The position numbers were made by a program, and so were the translations under genes. A stretch of 64,000 bases of DNA, from assembly GCF_001191005.1 (NCBI RefSeq), contig NZ_CP012201.1, positions 6,076,001 to 6,140,000 of the forward strand, read 5' to 3'. This DNA comes from Massilia sp. NR 4-1. GTDB lineage: Bacteria > Pseudomonadota > Gammaproteobacteria > Burkholderiales > Burkholderiaceae_D. Position 1 is the stretch's first letter; each line of letters begins with the position of its first letter. This document shows, piece by piece, positions 16,656-24,713 of this stretch. The notes beneath the pieces are model-generated. The model did no database searches and was not told where the DNA came from. It saw only the letters and a list, made by a program, of their open reading frames with translations.

Positions 16656-18914
16656 ATGTCTGCTTTTCCTCGTCCGCACCGTTTGGCGGTGCTGCTGCTG
16701 GCCGCTTTCAGCCCTGTGGCGCTGGCCCAGAACGCTGCTCCCGCTTCCCAATTGGGCGAAATCCTCGTCACCGCCAAGCGCGATGAAGCGGCATCGGCCC
16801 GTACCGGCACCACCACTAAACTGAGCGCCGAAGATCTGACCAAGCGCGCCGTCACCGATATGTCGGGCATGGCACGCTATGAGCCGTTGATCAGCGTGCC
16901 GGCCGCGGCCAGCGGTTCGGGCAGCATCTGGGATAGCGGCGGCAATACCGGCTTCAATATCCGCGGCATCGAGGGCAACCGCGTCAGCCTGGACCTGGAT
17001 GGCATCGCGTTGCCCGATGCGGCACCGAAACCGGATGGCTCGACCCTCTCCAGCTTTGGCATCGGCCGCGACTATTTCGACCCCGAGACCTTCCGCGAAG
17101 TGCGCATCGGCTCCGGCACGTCGCCGGCCGGTGCGGGCACGCCGGGCCTGGGTGGTTCCGTGTCGTTCACCACCAAGTCGCCGGAAGACTATGTGAACGA
17201 GCAGCGCAAGACCTATGCCGAATACAAGTTCGGCTACAGCGGCGCCGACAAGGGCAAGATGCATGCGCTGACCGGCGCCGTGCAGTCGGGCGCGATGAAG
17301 GCGATGGCGCTGTACGTGCACCGCAAGGGCGAGCAGCTGCGCGGCGAAGGCAATATCGTGCAGAATCCGGACGACTGGTCGTCCGATGCGCTGCTGGCGA
17401 AATTCGTCTGGAATCCGCTGGCCGGGCATAAGTTTGGCTTCACCTTCGACGGCTACCGCAATGAGCATGAGCGCAACTTCGTCAACAAGCTCAGTGCCAT
17501 GTATCCGCAAGGCGCGCTGCAGAAGTCGGAAACCCGCCGCAACCGCGTCAGCATCGACCACGAAATGAACGGCGGCAGCTGGTTCGACACTTTGGAAAGC
17601 CGCGTCTACGTGCAGGACGCGAAAGTGGAGGACCACACGTCGGCCCGCTATACCTTTGGTTCCCCGGCCCAGCGCAATATCGATACCGGCTACTACAACA
17701 AGAGCATCGGCTTTGCCAGCAACGCCAGCAAGCAGGTCAGCCAGCAGCTGCTGCTGAACTATGGCCTGAGTTTCGAGAACACGGAAAGCCGCCGCCCATG
17801 GCGCGAGGACCGCACCATCGTCGCCACCGGCGCGCACCAGATCACCAACAAGAACCGCATGGCCGATATGGACACGCGCAAACTGGCCGCCTATCTGCGC
17901 GGTGAGCTGAACTTCGACCTGGGCGGCTACAAGAGCGTGCTGACCCCCGGCCTGCGCGCCGAGTACCGCGAGATGAAGCCGAAGAATCTGCAAAACTATG
18001 TGATTGCAGTGCCGAACGCCGCCAAGGAAATCAAGAAGGACGACTACAGCTACCTGACGCCAAGCCTGAACCTGAGCATCTACCTCAAGCCGGAGCTGAG
18101 CGCCTATTTCCAATACAACCGCGGCACCCGCGTGCCGACCGCCATCGAGCGCACCGGCACCTACGATTCCTTCAGCTACACCGGCGCCGGCCAGGGCTAC
18201 GCCGTGCTGGGCAACCCGAATCTGCGCAAGGAAACCAGCAATGCATTTGAACTGGGCCTGAAGGGCGAGGCAGCCAAGGGCGTGCAAATGAGCGCGTCGC
18301 TGTTCAACACCCGCTACAAGGACTTCATCGAATATGTGAGCCAGCCGGACGATCCGGTCAACTACCCGACCCTGACCGCCGGCCTGATTCGCCCTGAGAA
18401 TATGGGCAAGGCCCGCACCTGGGGCGCGGAAGCGTCGGTGCGCGTGGATCTGGGCGAACTCTCGGCGCCACTCAACGGCTTCAGCGTGGCGGCGGCGGCC
18501 GGCATCGCCAAGGGCAAGTCGGAAGACACAACCACCGGCAAGAAGATGGATCTAGCCTCGGCGCTGCCGGGCAAATTCAGCACCACGCTGGCTTGGGATG
18601 ACCCGTCCAAACGCGGCGGCGTGGCCCTGAGTGCCGTGCATGCGCGCAGCCGCCAGGCCGAATCCACCCTGGTCGACGCCAAAGGCAAGACCATCCCCCT
18701 GTTCACCGTGCCTTCCTCGACGGTGCTGGATCTGAGCGCCTATTGGCATATCGGCAAACACGCCACCATCAACGCCGGCATCTACAACCTGAGCGACCGC
18801 AAATACTGGGACTACGCGATGTCGCGCGGTCTGGCCGCGACGGCATCGGCCGACATCGAACGCCAGGCACGCCCTGGCCGCACGGCAGCCGTGAATTTCA
18901 AGCTGATGTATTAA
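16656..18914 (+). CDS. TonB-dependent heme/hemoglobin-type receptor
   Basis: 752 residues. Signal peptide ends SPVALAQ; the TonB-box/plug region follows (LGEILVTAKRDE, then NTGFNIRGIEGNRVSLDLDGIALPD and VRIGSGTSPAGAGTPGLGGSVSF). The barrel shows an NPNL box (LGNPNLRKETSNAFELG) characteristic of heme receptors of the HemR/HmuR group, preceded by a degenerate FRAP-type box (TRVPTA). It ends in an aromatic residue. The Fur-like site upstream and the HemS-like gene 19 bases downstream support a heme uptake role. Whether the ligand is free heme or hemoglobin is not visible. Confidence 0.88.
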   Translation: MSAFPRPHRLAVLLLAAFSPVALAQNAAPASQLGEILVTAKRDEAASARTGTTTKLSAEDLTKRAVTDMSGMARYEPLISVPAAASGSGSIWDSGGNTGFNIRGIEGNRVSLDLDGIALPDAAPKPDGSTLSSFGIGRDYFDPETFREVRIGSGTSPAGAGTPGLGGSVSFTTKSPEDYVNEQRKTYAEYKFGYSGADKGKMHALTGAVQSGAMKAMALYVHRKGEQLRGEGNIVQNPDDWSSDALLAKFVWNPLAGHKFGFTFDGYRNEHERNFVNKLSAMYPQGALQKSETRRNRVSIDHEMNGGSWFDTLESRVYVQDAKVEDHTSARYTFGSPAQRNIDTGYYNKSIGFASNASKQVSQQLLLNYGLSFENTESRRPWREDRTIVATGAHQITNKNRMADMDTRKLAAYLRGELNFDLGGYKSVLTPGLRAEYREMKPKNLQNYVIAVPNAAKEIKKDDYSYLTPSLNLSIYLKPELSAYFQYNRGTRVPTAIERTGTYDSFSYTGAGQGYAVLGNPNLRKETSNAFELGLKGEAAKGVQMSASLFNTRYKDFIEYVSQPDDPVNYPTLTAGLIRPENMGKARTWGAEASVRVDLGELSAPLNGFSVAAAAGIAKGKSEDTTTGKKMDLASALPGKFSTTLAWDDPSKRGGVALSAVHARSRQAESTLVDAKGKTIPLFTVPSSTVLDLSAYWHIGKHATINAGIYNLSDRKYWDYAMSRGLAATASADIERQARPGRTAAVNFKLMY

Positions 18915-18933
18915 TCCACCCAAGGAGATTGTT

Positions 18934-20085
18934 ATGAAAACCAAACATCGTTATGCGCTCGCGCTAGCCGCCTTCATGCTGCTGAGCGCAGCCTATGTAG
19001 GCGCCGCGCCGACGCTGGGCGAGCGTTGGGCCACGCTCAAAGCGGAGCAGCCAAAGCTGCAGATCCGCGATGCGGCGCGCGCACTGAACGTATCCGAGGC
19101 AGAACTGCTGGCCACCGGCATCGGCAAGACCGTGACCCGCCTGAGCGACAGCGAACACGCCGCCAGCGACATCATGCGCCGCGCCCTCGACCTGGGCACG
19201 GTGATGGCCCTGACCCGCAATGAAAACGGCGTGCTGGAACGCACCGGCGTGGCCATGCGCGTCAAACAGGAAGCGCCCACCGGCGACAAGGAAAAGGACA
19301 AGGAAAGCGAAGCGCGCCTGCGCAGCGTGGCCGGCGGTTACCTGGGCGGCGACATCGACCTGCGCTTCCACTTTGCCAACTGGAAGCACGCCTTCGCCGT
19401 GGTGCAGCCGGTCCGCGACGGCGCCATCACGCGCAGCCTGCAGTTCTTCGATGCGCAAGGCAATGCCGCGCACAAGGTCTACCTGAAGAACGAAGCCGGC
19501 ATCGCCGCCTTCGACAAGATCGCGGCCGATTTCCGCCATCCACAGCAAACCGGCGAGCTGAAAATCGCCGCCGCCGTACCGAAGGCGGCGGAAAAGGCCG
19601 ACAGCGCGGTGGACGTGAAAGAGTTCCAGCTGGCCTGGCAAGAGATGACCGACGTGCACCAGTTCAACCGCATCGTGCGCGAATTCGGCCTGTCGCGCGA
19701 ACAGGCCATGCGCCTGGCGCCGGCTGGCGTGGTGCAGCGCATCTCGCCGCAAGCCATGCGCAAGCTGCTGGACGACTCGGCCAAGCAGCAACTGTCCATC
19801 ATGGCCTTCCTCGGCAATGAGGCGGTGACGCAAATCTTCAGCGGCAAGATCGAAAAAACCGCCGCCAGCGGCGAGTGGTATAACGTGCTGGACCCGAACT
19901 TCAACCTGCACGTGCGCGAAAGCGCCCTGAAAACCGGCTACGTCGTACAGCGCGCCGGCGTCACCTCGGTCGAATTCTTCGACAAGGACGGCGAGCTGGT
20001 CGTCACCTTCTTCGGCGTGCGCGAACGCGCCAAGCCGCAGCCGCAAAGCTGGGTCGACCTGACCCGCAGCCTGCCCAAAGCCTGA
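18934..20085 (+). CDS. HemS/ChuS-like hemin-handling protein with a signal peptide
   Basis: 383 residues behind AAGGAG. The body is a tandem HemS fold. Repeat one runs from RWATLKAEQPKLQIRDAARAL to about residue 200, repeat two from WQEMTDVHQFNRIVREFGLSREQA through LDPNFNLHVRESALKTGYVV, SVEFFDKDGELVVTFFG and WVDL. His146 and His326 occupy comparable places in the repeats. Family members are cytoplasmic heme-binding or heme-degrading proteins, yet here residues 1-24 (MKTKHRYALALAAFMLLSAA, then YVGA) form a Sec signal peptide. The family KPT-type loop before the last strands is replaced by QRAG. It is probably co-transcribed with the upstream receptor and ends at the terminator at 20109-20148. 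Confidence 0.85.
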   Translation: MKTKHRYALALAAFMLLSAAYVGAAPTLGERWATLKAEQPKLQIRDAARALNVSEAELLATGIGKTVTRLSDSEHAASDIMRRALDLGTVMALTRNENGVLERTGVAMRVKQEAPTGDKEKDKESEARLRSVAGGYLGGDIDLRFHFANWKHAFAVVQPVRDGAITRSLQFFDAQGNAAHKVYLKNEAGIAAFDKIAADFRHPQQTGELKIAAAVPKAAEKADSAVDVKEFQLAWQEMTDVHQFNRIVREFGLSREQAMRLAPAGVVQRISPQAMRKLLDDSAKQQLSIMAFLGNEAVTQIFSGKIEKTAASGEWYNVLDPNFNLHVRESALKTGYVVQRAGVTSVEFFDKDGELVVTFFGVRERAKPQPQSWVDLTRSLPKA

Positions 20086-20108
20086 GCCGTTCTTTGAGCT
20101 AAATGTAA

Positions 20109-20148
20109 AATCCCGCCCTGGCGTTAAGGCCAGGGCGGGATTTTTTTT
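20109..20148. terminator. Strong bidirectional terminator
   Basis: A 14-base-pair stem (AATCCCGCCCTGGC with GCCAGGGCGGGATT, loop GTTAAG) is followed by a T-run on the plus strand and by TTTTAC on the minus strand. It separates the HemS-like gene from the convergent glycerophosphodiesterase gene. Confidence 0.92.
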
Positions 20149-20161
20149 GCGCCGACAAAAG

Positions 20162-21313
20162 TCAGCTGTCGGCGGCGAGGCGGCCGAGGGCGGGATCGTC
20201 GGTGAAGAAGCCGTCCAGGCCGAGCTTGAGGTAGCGGCGCATTTCGGCAACCGAGCCGGCGGGGTTGCGGGCGTGCTCGCTGCCGCCGTCGCGGAAGTCG
20301 GCGGCGAGGAAGCGGTTTTCGGGACGGAAGGTCCAGGTTTCCACGCGCAAGCCGGCGGCTTTGGCGTCGGCAGTCAGGGAGGTCGGTTCGGCCAGCTTGC
20401 CGTCGGCCTTGAGCGGGATCAGGGCGCGCGTCGGCGGGGCGAAGACGTCGGCGTAGGCGGCGATTTCGCGCAGCCCGGCTGGCGTGCACATTTTTTCATA
20501 CGTCAACGTGCCGCCGGATGCGGCGACGTCGCTGGGCTTGCGCGGGCCGACGCCGACCAGCTGCATCAGGCGCAGATTGGCGCGCCGGCCCAGTTTGTCG
20601 CGCACGTATTTCAGGTTGGCCACTTCAAACGACTGGATCTCCACCGGATTGCGGCGCGTGTATTCGTGCTCGGCCAGGGTGGCGATGAAGCGGTCTTCCA
20701 ATTTCAATCCGGCGCTGGCGAAGTAAGTCGAGCTTTTCAGCTCGGGCACCAGGCCGATCACGCGGCCGGCGATGGCCGCTTGCGCTGCCACAAAGTCGAT
20801 CACTTCCTCAAAACTCACCACCTGGAACATGCCGTCGAATTCCGCGCTGCCGGGACGCGATTGCGGAATGCGTTCGATGGCGCGCAGTTTTTTCAGCTCG
20901 GCCAGGGTGAAGTCGTCGACGAACCAGCCTTCGTGGGTTTCGCCGTCGATGGTTTTCCTGGCGCGGCGGCTGGCGAATTCGGGACGGCGCGCGACGTCGG
21001 TGGTTTCGCTCAGATTGGCTTCGTGGCGCGCCACCAGCACGCCGTCCTTGGTGCAGACCAGATCGGGTTCGATGTAGTCGGCGCCGTCGGCGATGGCTTT
21101 GGCGTAGGCGGCCAGGGTGTGCTCGGGACGCAGGGCGCTGGCGCCGCGGTGGGCGAAGACCAGCGGCCGCGCGGCGCCGCTTGGCGCGGCCAGCAGCGGT
21201 GAGGCGGCGAGAGGCGAGGCGGCGAGGGCGCCGCCTACCGCTGCCGCAGCCGTGATGAAGCCACGGCGCGACAGTACGCGGCCTGTGCCGCCAGAGGCGA
21301 ACAGGCCGTTCAT
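20162..21313 (-). CDS. Tat-exported glycerophosphodiester phosphodiesterase
   Basis: 383 residues. A twin-arginine signal (LSRRGFITAAAAVGGALAAS) precedes the GDPD barrel. Catalytic and metal motifs are LVFAHRGASALRPEHTLAAY, GADYIEPDLVCTKDGVLVARHE and, later, VPELKSSTYF; the C-terminus has GLDGFFTDDP. This is the periplasmic GlpQ type, releasing glycerol 3-phosphate from deacylated phospholipids. Its ATG overlaps the stop of the TonB receptor gene upstream (TGATG), so the receptor and esterase are made together, suggesting import of an organophosphate or its glycerol phosphate product. Confidence 0.92.
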   Translation of the reverse strand: MNGLFASGGTGRVLSRRGFITAAAAVGGALAASPLAASPLLAAPSGAARPLVFAHRGASALRPEHTLAAYAKAIADGADYIEPDLVCTKDGVLVARHEANLSETTDVARRPEFASRRARKTIDGETHEGWFVDDFTLAELKKLRAIERIPQSRPGSAEFDGMFQVVSFEEVIDFVAAQAAIAGRVIGLVPELKSSTYFASAGLKLEDRFIATLAEHEYTRRNPVEIQSFEVANLKYVRDKLGRRANLRLMQLVGVGPRKPSDVAASGGTLTYEKMCTPAGLREIAAYADVFAPPTRALIPLKADGKLAEPTSLTADAKAAGLRVETWTFRPENRFLAADFRDGGSEHARNPAGSVAEMRRYLKLGLDGFFTDDPALGRLAADS

Positions 21314-23715
21314 CAGAAGTCCGCCATCAGGGTCAGGAAGCCCTGGCGCGGGGCGATGGGGAAGGTGTTGTAGGTCTTGTCGGCCGCACCGACCACCACG
21401 TTCTGGCTGCCGCGGCGGTCGGCCAGATTGCTGATGTTGAGGCGGTAGCGCGCGTTCTTCAGCCAGCCGCCGTTCATGAAGGGCAGCTTGCCCGAGACGC
21501 CAAGGCTCATCAGGAAGTAGCTCGGCACGCTGAGGTCATTGGTGTAGGTGGCGTAGCGCTTGCCCACGTAGTCGCCGATCAGCTGGAACTCGGTGTCGGC
21601 CACATTGACGGTGGCGACGAATTTGTTCATCCATTCCGGGCTGCCCGGCACTTTCTTGCCGGAGGTCGGCACCAGCGATGCGCCGTTGTTGTAGTTGTCC
21701 TCGTACTTGGAGCGGTTGTAGGACAGCGCATTGTAGAAGGAGAACTGGCGGCCGAAGTGGACGGTGCCGGACAGGTCGACGCCATCGGTGCGCACATTGC
21801 CGACGTTGGCCAGCACCGGATTGCCGCCGATGATGGCGGAGATCACCGGCGTCGGGCTGATTTGCAGCAGGCGGTCCTTGAAGCTGACGTGGTAGAAGTT
21901 GACCTGGCCGTCGAAGGCTTGCAACGGTCCCCAGTTCAGCTGGCGGCTGGTGCGCAGGCCGGTTTCGAAGGTGACCGAGGTTTCCGGCTTGGCGCTCTGC
22001 TTGAACAGGTCGAAGGCCGACTGGCTCGCCAGGCTCCATGGCGAAGCGCCGCCGCCGCCATAGGTCACGAACTGGCGCATGTTTTTTTGCAGATTGACGA
22101 AGACCTGGTCATGCGGCGTCACGTCCCAGCGCGCGCCGATCTGCGGCAGGAACCATTTCTTGGTGTCGATATCGCCCACCGGCAGGGCGGTCGAGCCGCC
22201 GGCAATCGCGCCTTTGCGCGGCTGCACCGGGAAGTCGCCCTTGGCGAACTGCAGGCTCGATTTGAAGCCGGCCAGCAGCGAGACGTCGGGATGCACGCGC
22301 CACTCGTCCTGCGCATGCAGCTGCACCACGGTGTTGCGGATTTCGCTGCCGTACTGCGTGATGAGCGGATTGGATGGGCGGTCATACGGGCTGCTTGGAT
22401 TGTTCACATCCAGCGCGTACCAGCGGCGGTAGGCTTCCGATTCATTGCGCTCGACCCAGACGCCGGCCTGCAGCTTATGCTCGCCGATCTCGGTGCGCAG
22501 CGTGGATAGCAGGCCGCCGCGCTTGATCTTGTACTCGGTGGTGCGGGTGGCGTAGCCGGAATTGCCGAACACCTGTTTCAGGTTCTGGTTCGGATAGTAG
22601 ACCGCGAACAGCGCCGGCAGTCCGGCCACGCCGATCGGGCCGGCCACCACGCCCACGCCATCGTCGTAGTGGTAGTAGACCTGGTTCGACCAGCTGGTGT
22701 TGTCGTTCAGGTGCCAGTCGTATTTGGCATAGGCCAGATAGTCCTTGCGCTGCGCATCGCTGTAGTAGTTGCGGTAGTTATTGCCTTCGGCCGCGGGCGT
22801 GGCGCCGGTCGGCGACAGATAGGACAGGGCGGCGTTGAAGTCAGGGTACAGGAAGGGACGGGTGTACGGCGCGCTGGTTTCGCCGGCCACGTGCACCGTG
22901 CTGTCCTCGTTCGGTTCGATCTTGTCGTTGTAGTTGAAGTAGAGCGTCAGCTTGCCCTTGCTGTTCAGGTTCACATACTTGGCGTTGAGCTGGTCGCCGC
23001 CCTGGCGGCCCTTGAAGTCCCAGGCGCGCGCCTCGTGGTGCAGGGCCGAGATATAGGCGCTGTTGCCGTCGCCGAAGCTGCCGGTGTCGTAGCGCAGGAA
23101 GGTGCGCGAGGTGCGGTGGCTGCCCACCGTCTGCTGCGCCGAGAAGCCTTGCTTGCTCGACGGGTCGCTGCTGAAGGTTTCGATGGTGCCGCCCAGATTG
23201 CTGGTCGAGGCGGTGGCCAGGTCGCCCGCGCCGGACGAGAGGATCACGCTGCGCACGTTCTCGCTGGTGACGGCGCGCTGCGGCGACAGGCCGTTGTAGT
23301 TGCCGTACTGCTGGTCGCCCAGCGGCACGCCGTCCATGGTGTAGCCCAGTTGCTGGCCGCTGAAGCCGTGGATGAAGAGCGAGAGGTTCTGCTCATTATT
23401 GCCCCATGGGTCGGCGGTCTGGAAGCTCACGCCGGGCAGGGTTTGCAAGGCCTTCAGTGGATTGGTGCCGGGCAGGATTTTCTGGATCTCGTCGCGCTTC
23501 AGGTCGACCGAGGAGCGGGTCTTGCGCGACACCACTTCCACCGAGGCGATCGGGCCGGCCGCGGCGGCGGCGTGCTCGCTGCCGCTCGCGTTCATGTTCG
23601 CATCGGCGTTCGCCGCCATCTCGGCCACCGCTGCCGCCACGTTCTCCGCCATCGCCAGCGGAGCCAGGGTCATCGCCGCGCATGCGGCAACGGCCGCCTT
23701 GAAATGCTTGTTCAT
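21313..23715 (-). CDS. TonB-dependent receptor coupled to the glycerophosphodiesterase
   Basis: 800 residues from ATG 23715 (MNKHFKAAVAACAAMTLAPL, signal cleavage near AMAE). The plug domain includes VEVVSRKTRSSVDLKRDEIQK, NPLKALQTLPGVSFQ, and LFIHGFSGQQLGYTMDGVPLGDQQYGNYNG. A long barrel ends RQGFLTLMADF. A TTG 36 bases further upstream is a poorer start. No FRAP/NPNL heme boxes are evident. The one-base overlap with the downstream GDPD gene makes a phosphate-ester ligand plausible, though no Pho box was found in the 281-base upstream gap. Confidence 0.9.
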   Translation of the reverse strand: MNKHFKAAVAACAAMTLAPLAMAENVAAAVAEMAANADANMNASGSEHAAAAAGPIASVEVVSRKTRSSVDLKRDEIQKILPGTNPLKALQTLPGVSFQTADPWGNNEQNLSLFIHGFSGQQLGYTMDGVPLGDQQYGNYNGLSPQRAVTSENVRSVILSSGAGDLATASTSNLGGTIETFSSDPSSKQGFSAQQTVGSHRTSRTFLRYDTGSFGDGNSAYISALHHEARAWDFKGRQGGDQLNAKYVNLNSKGKLTLYFNYNDKIEPNEDSTVHVAGETSAPYTRPFLYPDFNAALSYLSPTGATPAAEGNNYRNYYSDAQRKDYLAYAKYDWHLNDNTSWSNQVYYHYDDGVGVVAGPIGVAGLPALFAVYYPNQNLKQVFGNSGYATRTTEYKIKRGGLLSTLRTEIGEHKLQAGVWVERNESEAYRRWYALDVNNPSSPYDRPSNPLITQYGSEIRNTVVQLHAQDEWRVHPDVSLLAGFKSSLQFAKGDFPVQPRKGAIAGGSTALPVGDIDTKKWFLPQIGARWDVTPHDQVFVNLQKNMRQFVTYGGGGASPWSLASQSAFDLFKQSAKPETSVTFETGLRTSRQLNWGPLQAFDGQVNFYHVSFKDRLLQISPTPVISAIIGGNPVLANVGNVRTDGVDLSGTVHFGRQFSFYNALSYNRSKYEDNYNNGASLVPTSGKKVPGSPEWMNKFVATVNVADTEFQLIGDYVGKRYATYTNDLSVPSYFLMSLGVSGKLPFMNGGWLKNARYRLNISNLADRRGSQNVVVGAADKTYNTFPIAPRQGFLTLMADF

Positions 23716-23996
23716 TGTTCTTGCCTGTCGTCGTGTTAGAGGGAATTGCAACGACGCGCAGGGTAACGGCCAGTTATTACAGCGTGATGACGCGGCGGTT
23801 TTTTTGCCGGACCGGCCAGCTTAAGAATTTGTGAAAACTGGCGCGTTTATACAAGCCGCTGCTGCACTGCGGGAATGACAATAAGACAACTAAATCGGTG
23901 GAAGAAAGAGTAGGTCAGCGCTTTCAGCAAGCCTGCGCCAAGCCGTAACTTTGTCATAAACAGGGTGCGTCAAGTCCTCAGCCAGGAGTACAAAAA
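23716..23996. other. Divergent intergenic region ahead of the biosynthetic-type cluster
   Basis: 281 bases between the TonB receptor and the thermostable-hemolysin gene, A+T richer than its flanks. It has a TATAAA-like element on the minus strand near 23848 and a CAGGAG ribosome-binding site for the plus-strand gene. It must hold promoters for both directions; no LexA, Fur or Pho site of convincing quality is seen. Confidence 0.4.
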
Positions 23997-24713
23997 ATGT
24001 TTCATCTCAACCTAAGCGGGCGCAGTCTCGCCTTCAAGCTGGTCGGCCCCGCCGATCCGTACTACGACCAGGCGGTGCGCCTGGCGCAACATGTGTACCA
24101 GCAGTGCTATAGCGCGCGCATCGCGCCGCGTCCGCACCGCTTTGTCGTATGCATCGACGTCGGCAAGAGCCAGGCGCTGGCCTGCGCCGGCCTGACCTTC
24201 GCCGGCAACGGCACGCTGTTCTCCGAGCAGTATCTGGAGCAGCCGCTGACACAAATATTGGCCGATATCTTCCAGCGCGAAGTGGCGCGGCGCGACGTGG
24301 CCGAAGTGTCGGCCCTGGCCACGCTGGAACCGAGCATCGGCACGGAGCTGATGCGCGCGATGGCGCTGATCTGCTGGTATCTCGGCCTGCGCGGCGTGCT
24401 GTGCACCGCCACCACCAAGCTGCGCCGCTCCTTCCAGTATATGAAGCTGCCGTTCCAGGAAGTGGCGGTGGCCGACGTCAACCGCCTGGACAAGGTGGCG
24501 GGCGTGGACTGGGGCACTTACTACGACACCCGCCCGGTCACCGGCCTGGTGCGCCTGGATGCGCTGGGCAGCTTCTTCGACACGGTGAGCTGCCGCTACA
24601 ACCAGCAGCTGCTGGAGATGGAAGCGCCGGAAGAGCTGGAGGATATGGGCAGCATCGCGCGCGGCCTGCCGCACCTGGTGGCGGCGCGCCAGCGGAGCGG
24701 GGTGGCGCTATGA
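23997..24713 (+). CDS. Thermostable hemolysin-family (GNAT-like) protein
   Basis: 238 residues behind CAGGAG. Segments such as FVVCIDVGKSQALACAGLTF, TLFSEQYLEQPLTQIL and VAEVSALATLEPSIGTELMRA, with the C-terminal GLVRLDALGSFFDTVSCRYNQQLL, match the thermostable hemolysin (delta-VPH) family. That family is related in fold to GNAT and acyl-homoserine lactone synthases, so an acyltransferase role is more likely here than direct hemolysis; this is inference. No signal peptide is present. Its TGA overlaps the ATG of the AMP-ligase gene by four bases, the first link of a tightly packed operon. Confidence 0.8.
   Translation: MFHLNLSGRSLAFKLVGPADPYYDQAVRLAQHVYQQCYSARIAPRPHRFVVCIDVGKSQALACAGLTFAGNGTLFSEQYLEQPLTQILADIFQREVARRDVAEVSALATLEPSIGTELMRAMALICWYLGLRGVLCTATTKLRRSFQYMKLPFQEVAVADVNRLDKVAGVDWGTYYDTRPVTGLVRLDALGSFFDTVSCRYNQQLLEMEAPEELEDMGSIARGLPHLVAARQRSGVAL

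Noticed and set aside
23950..23970. A TTTGTCATAAACAGG sequence as a possible Pho box for the hemolysin-family gene
   Set aside because: Only one half-site is convincing; the second lacks the TGTCA core at 11-base spacing.
24149..24709. Extended N-terminus for the AMP ligase
   Set aside because: The extra frame overlaps the hemolysin-family gene and has no family similarity; ATG at 24710 overlaps the preceding stop as is usual in the operon.
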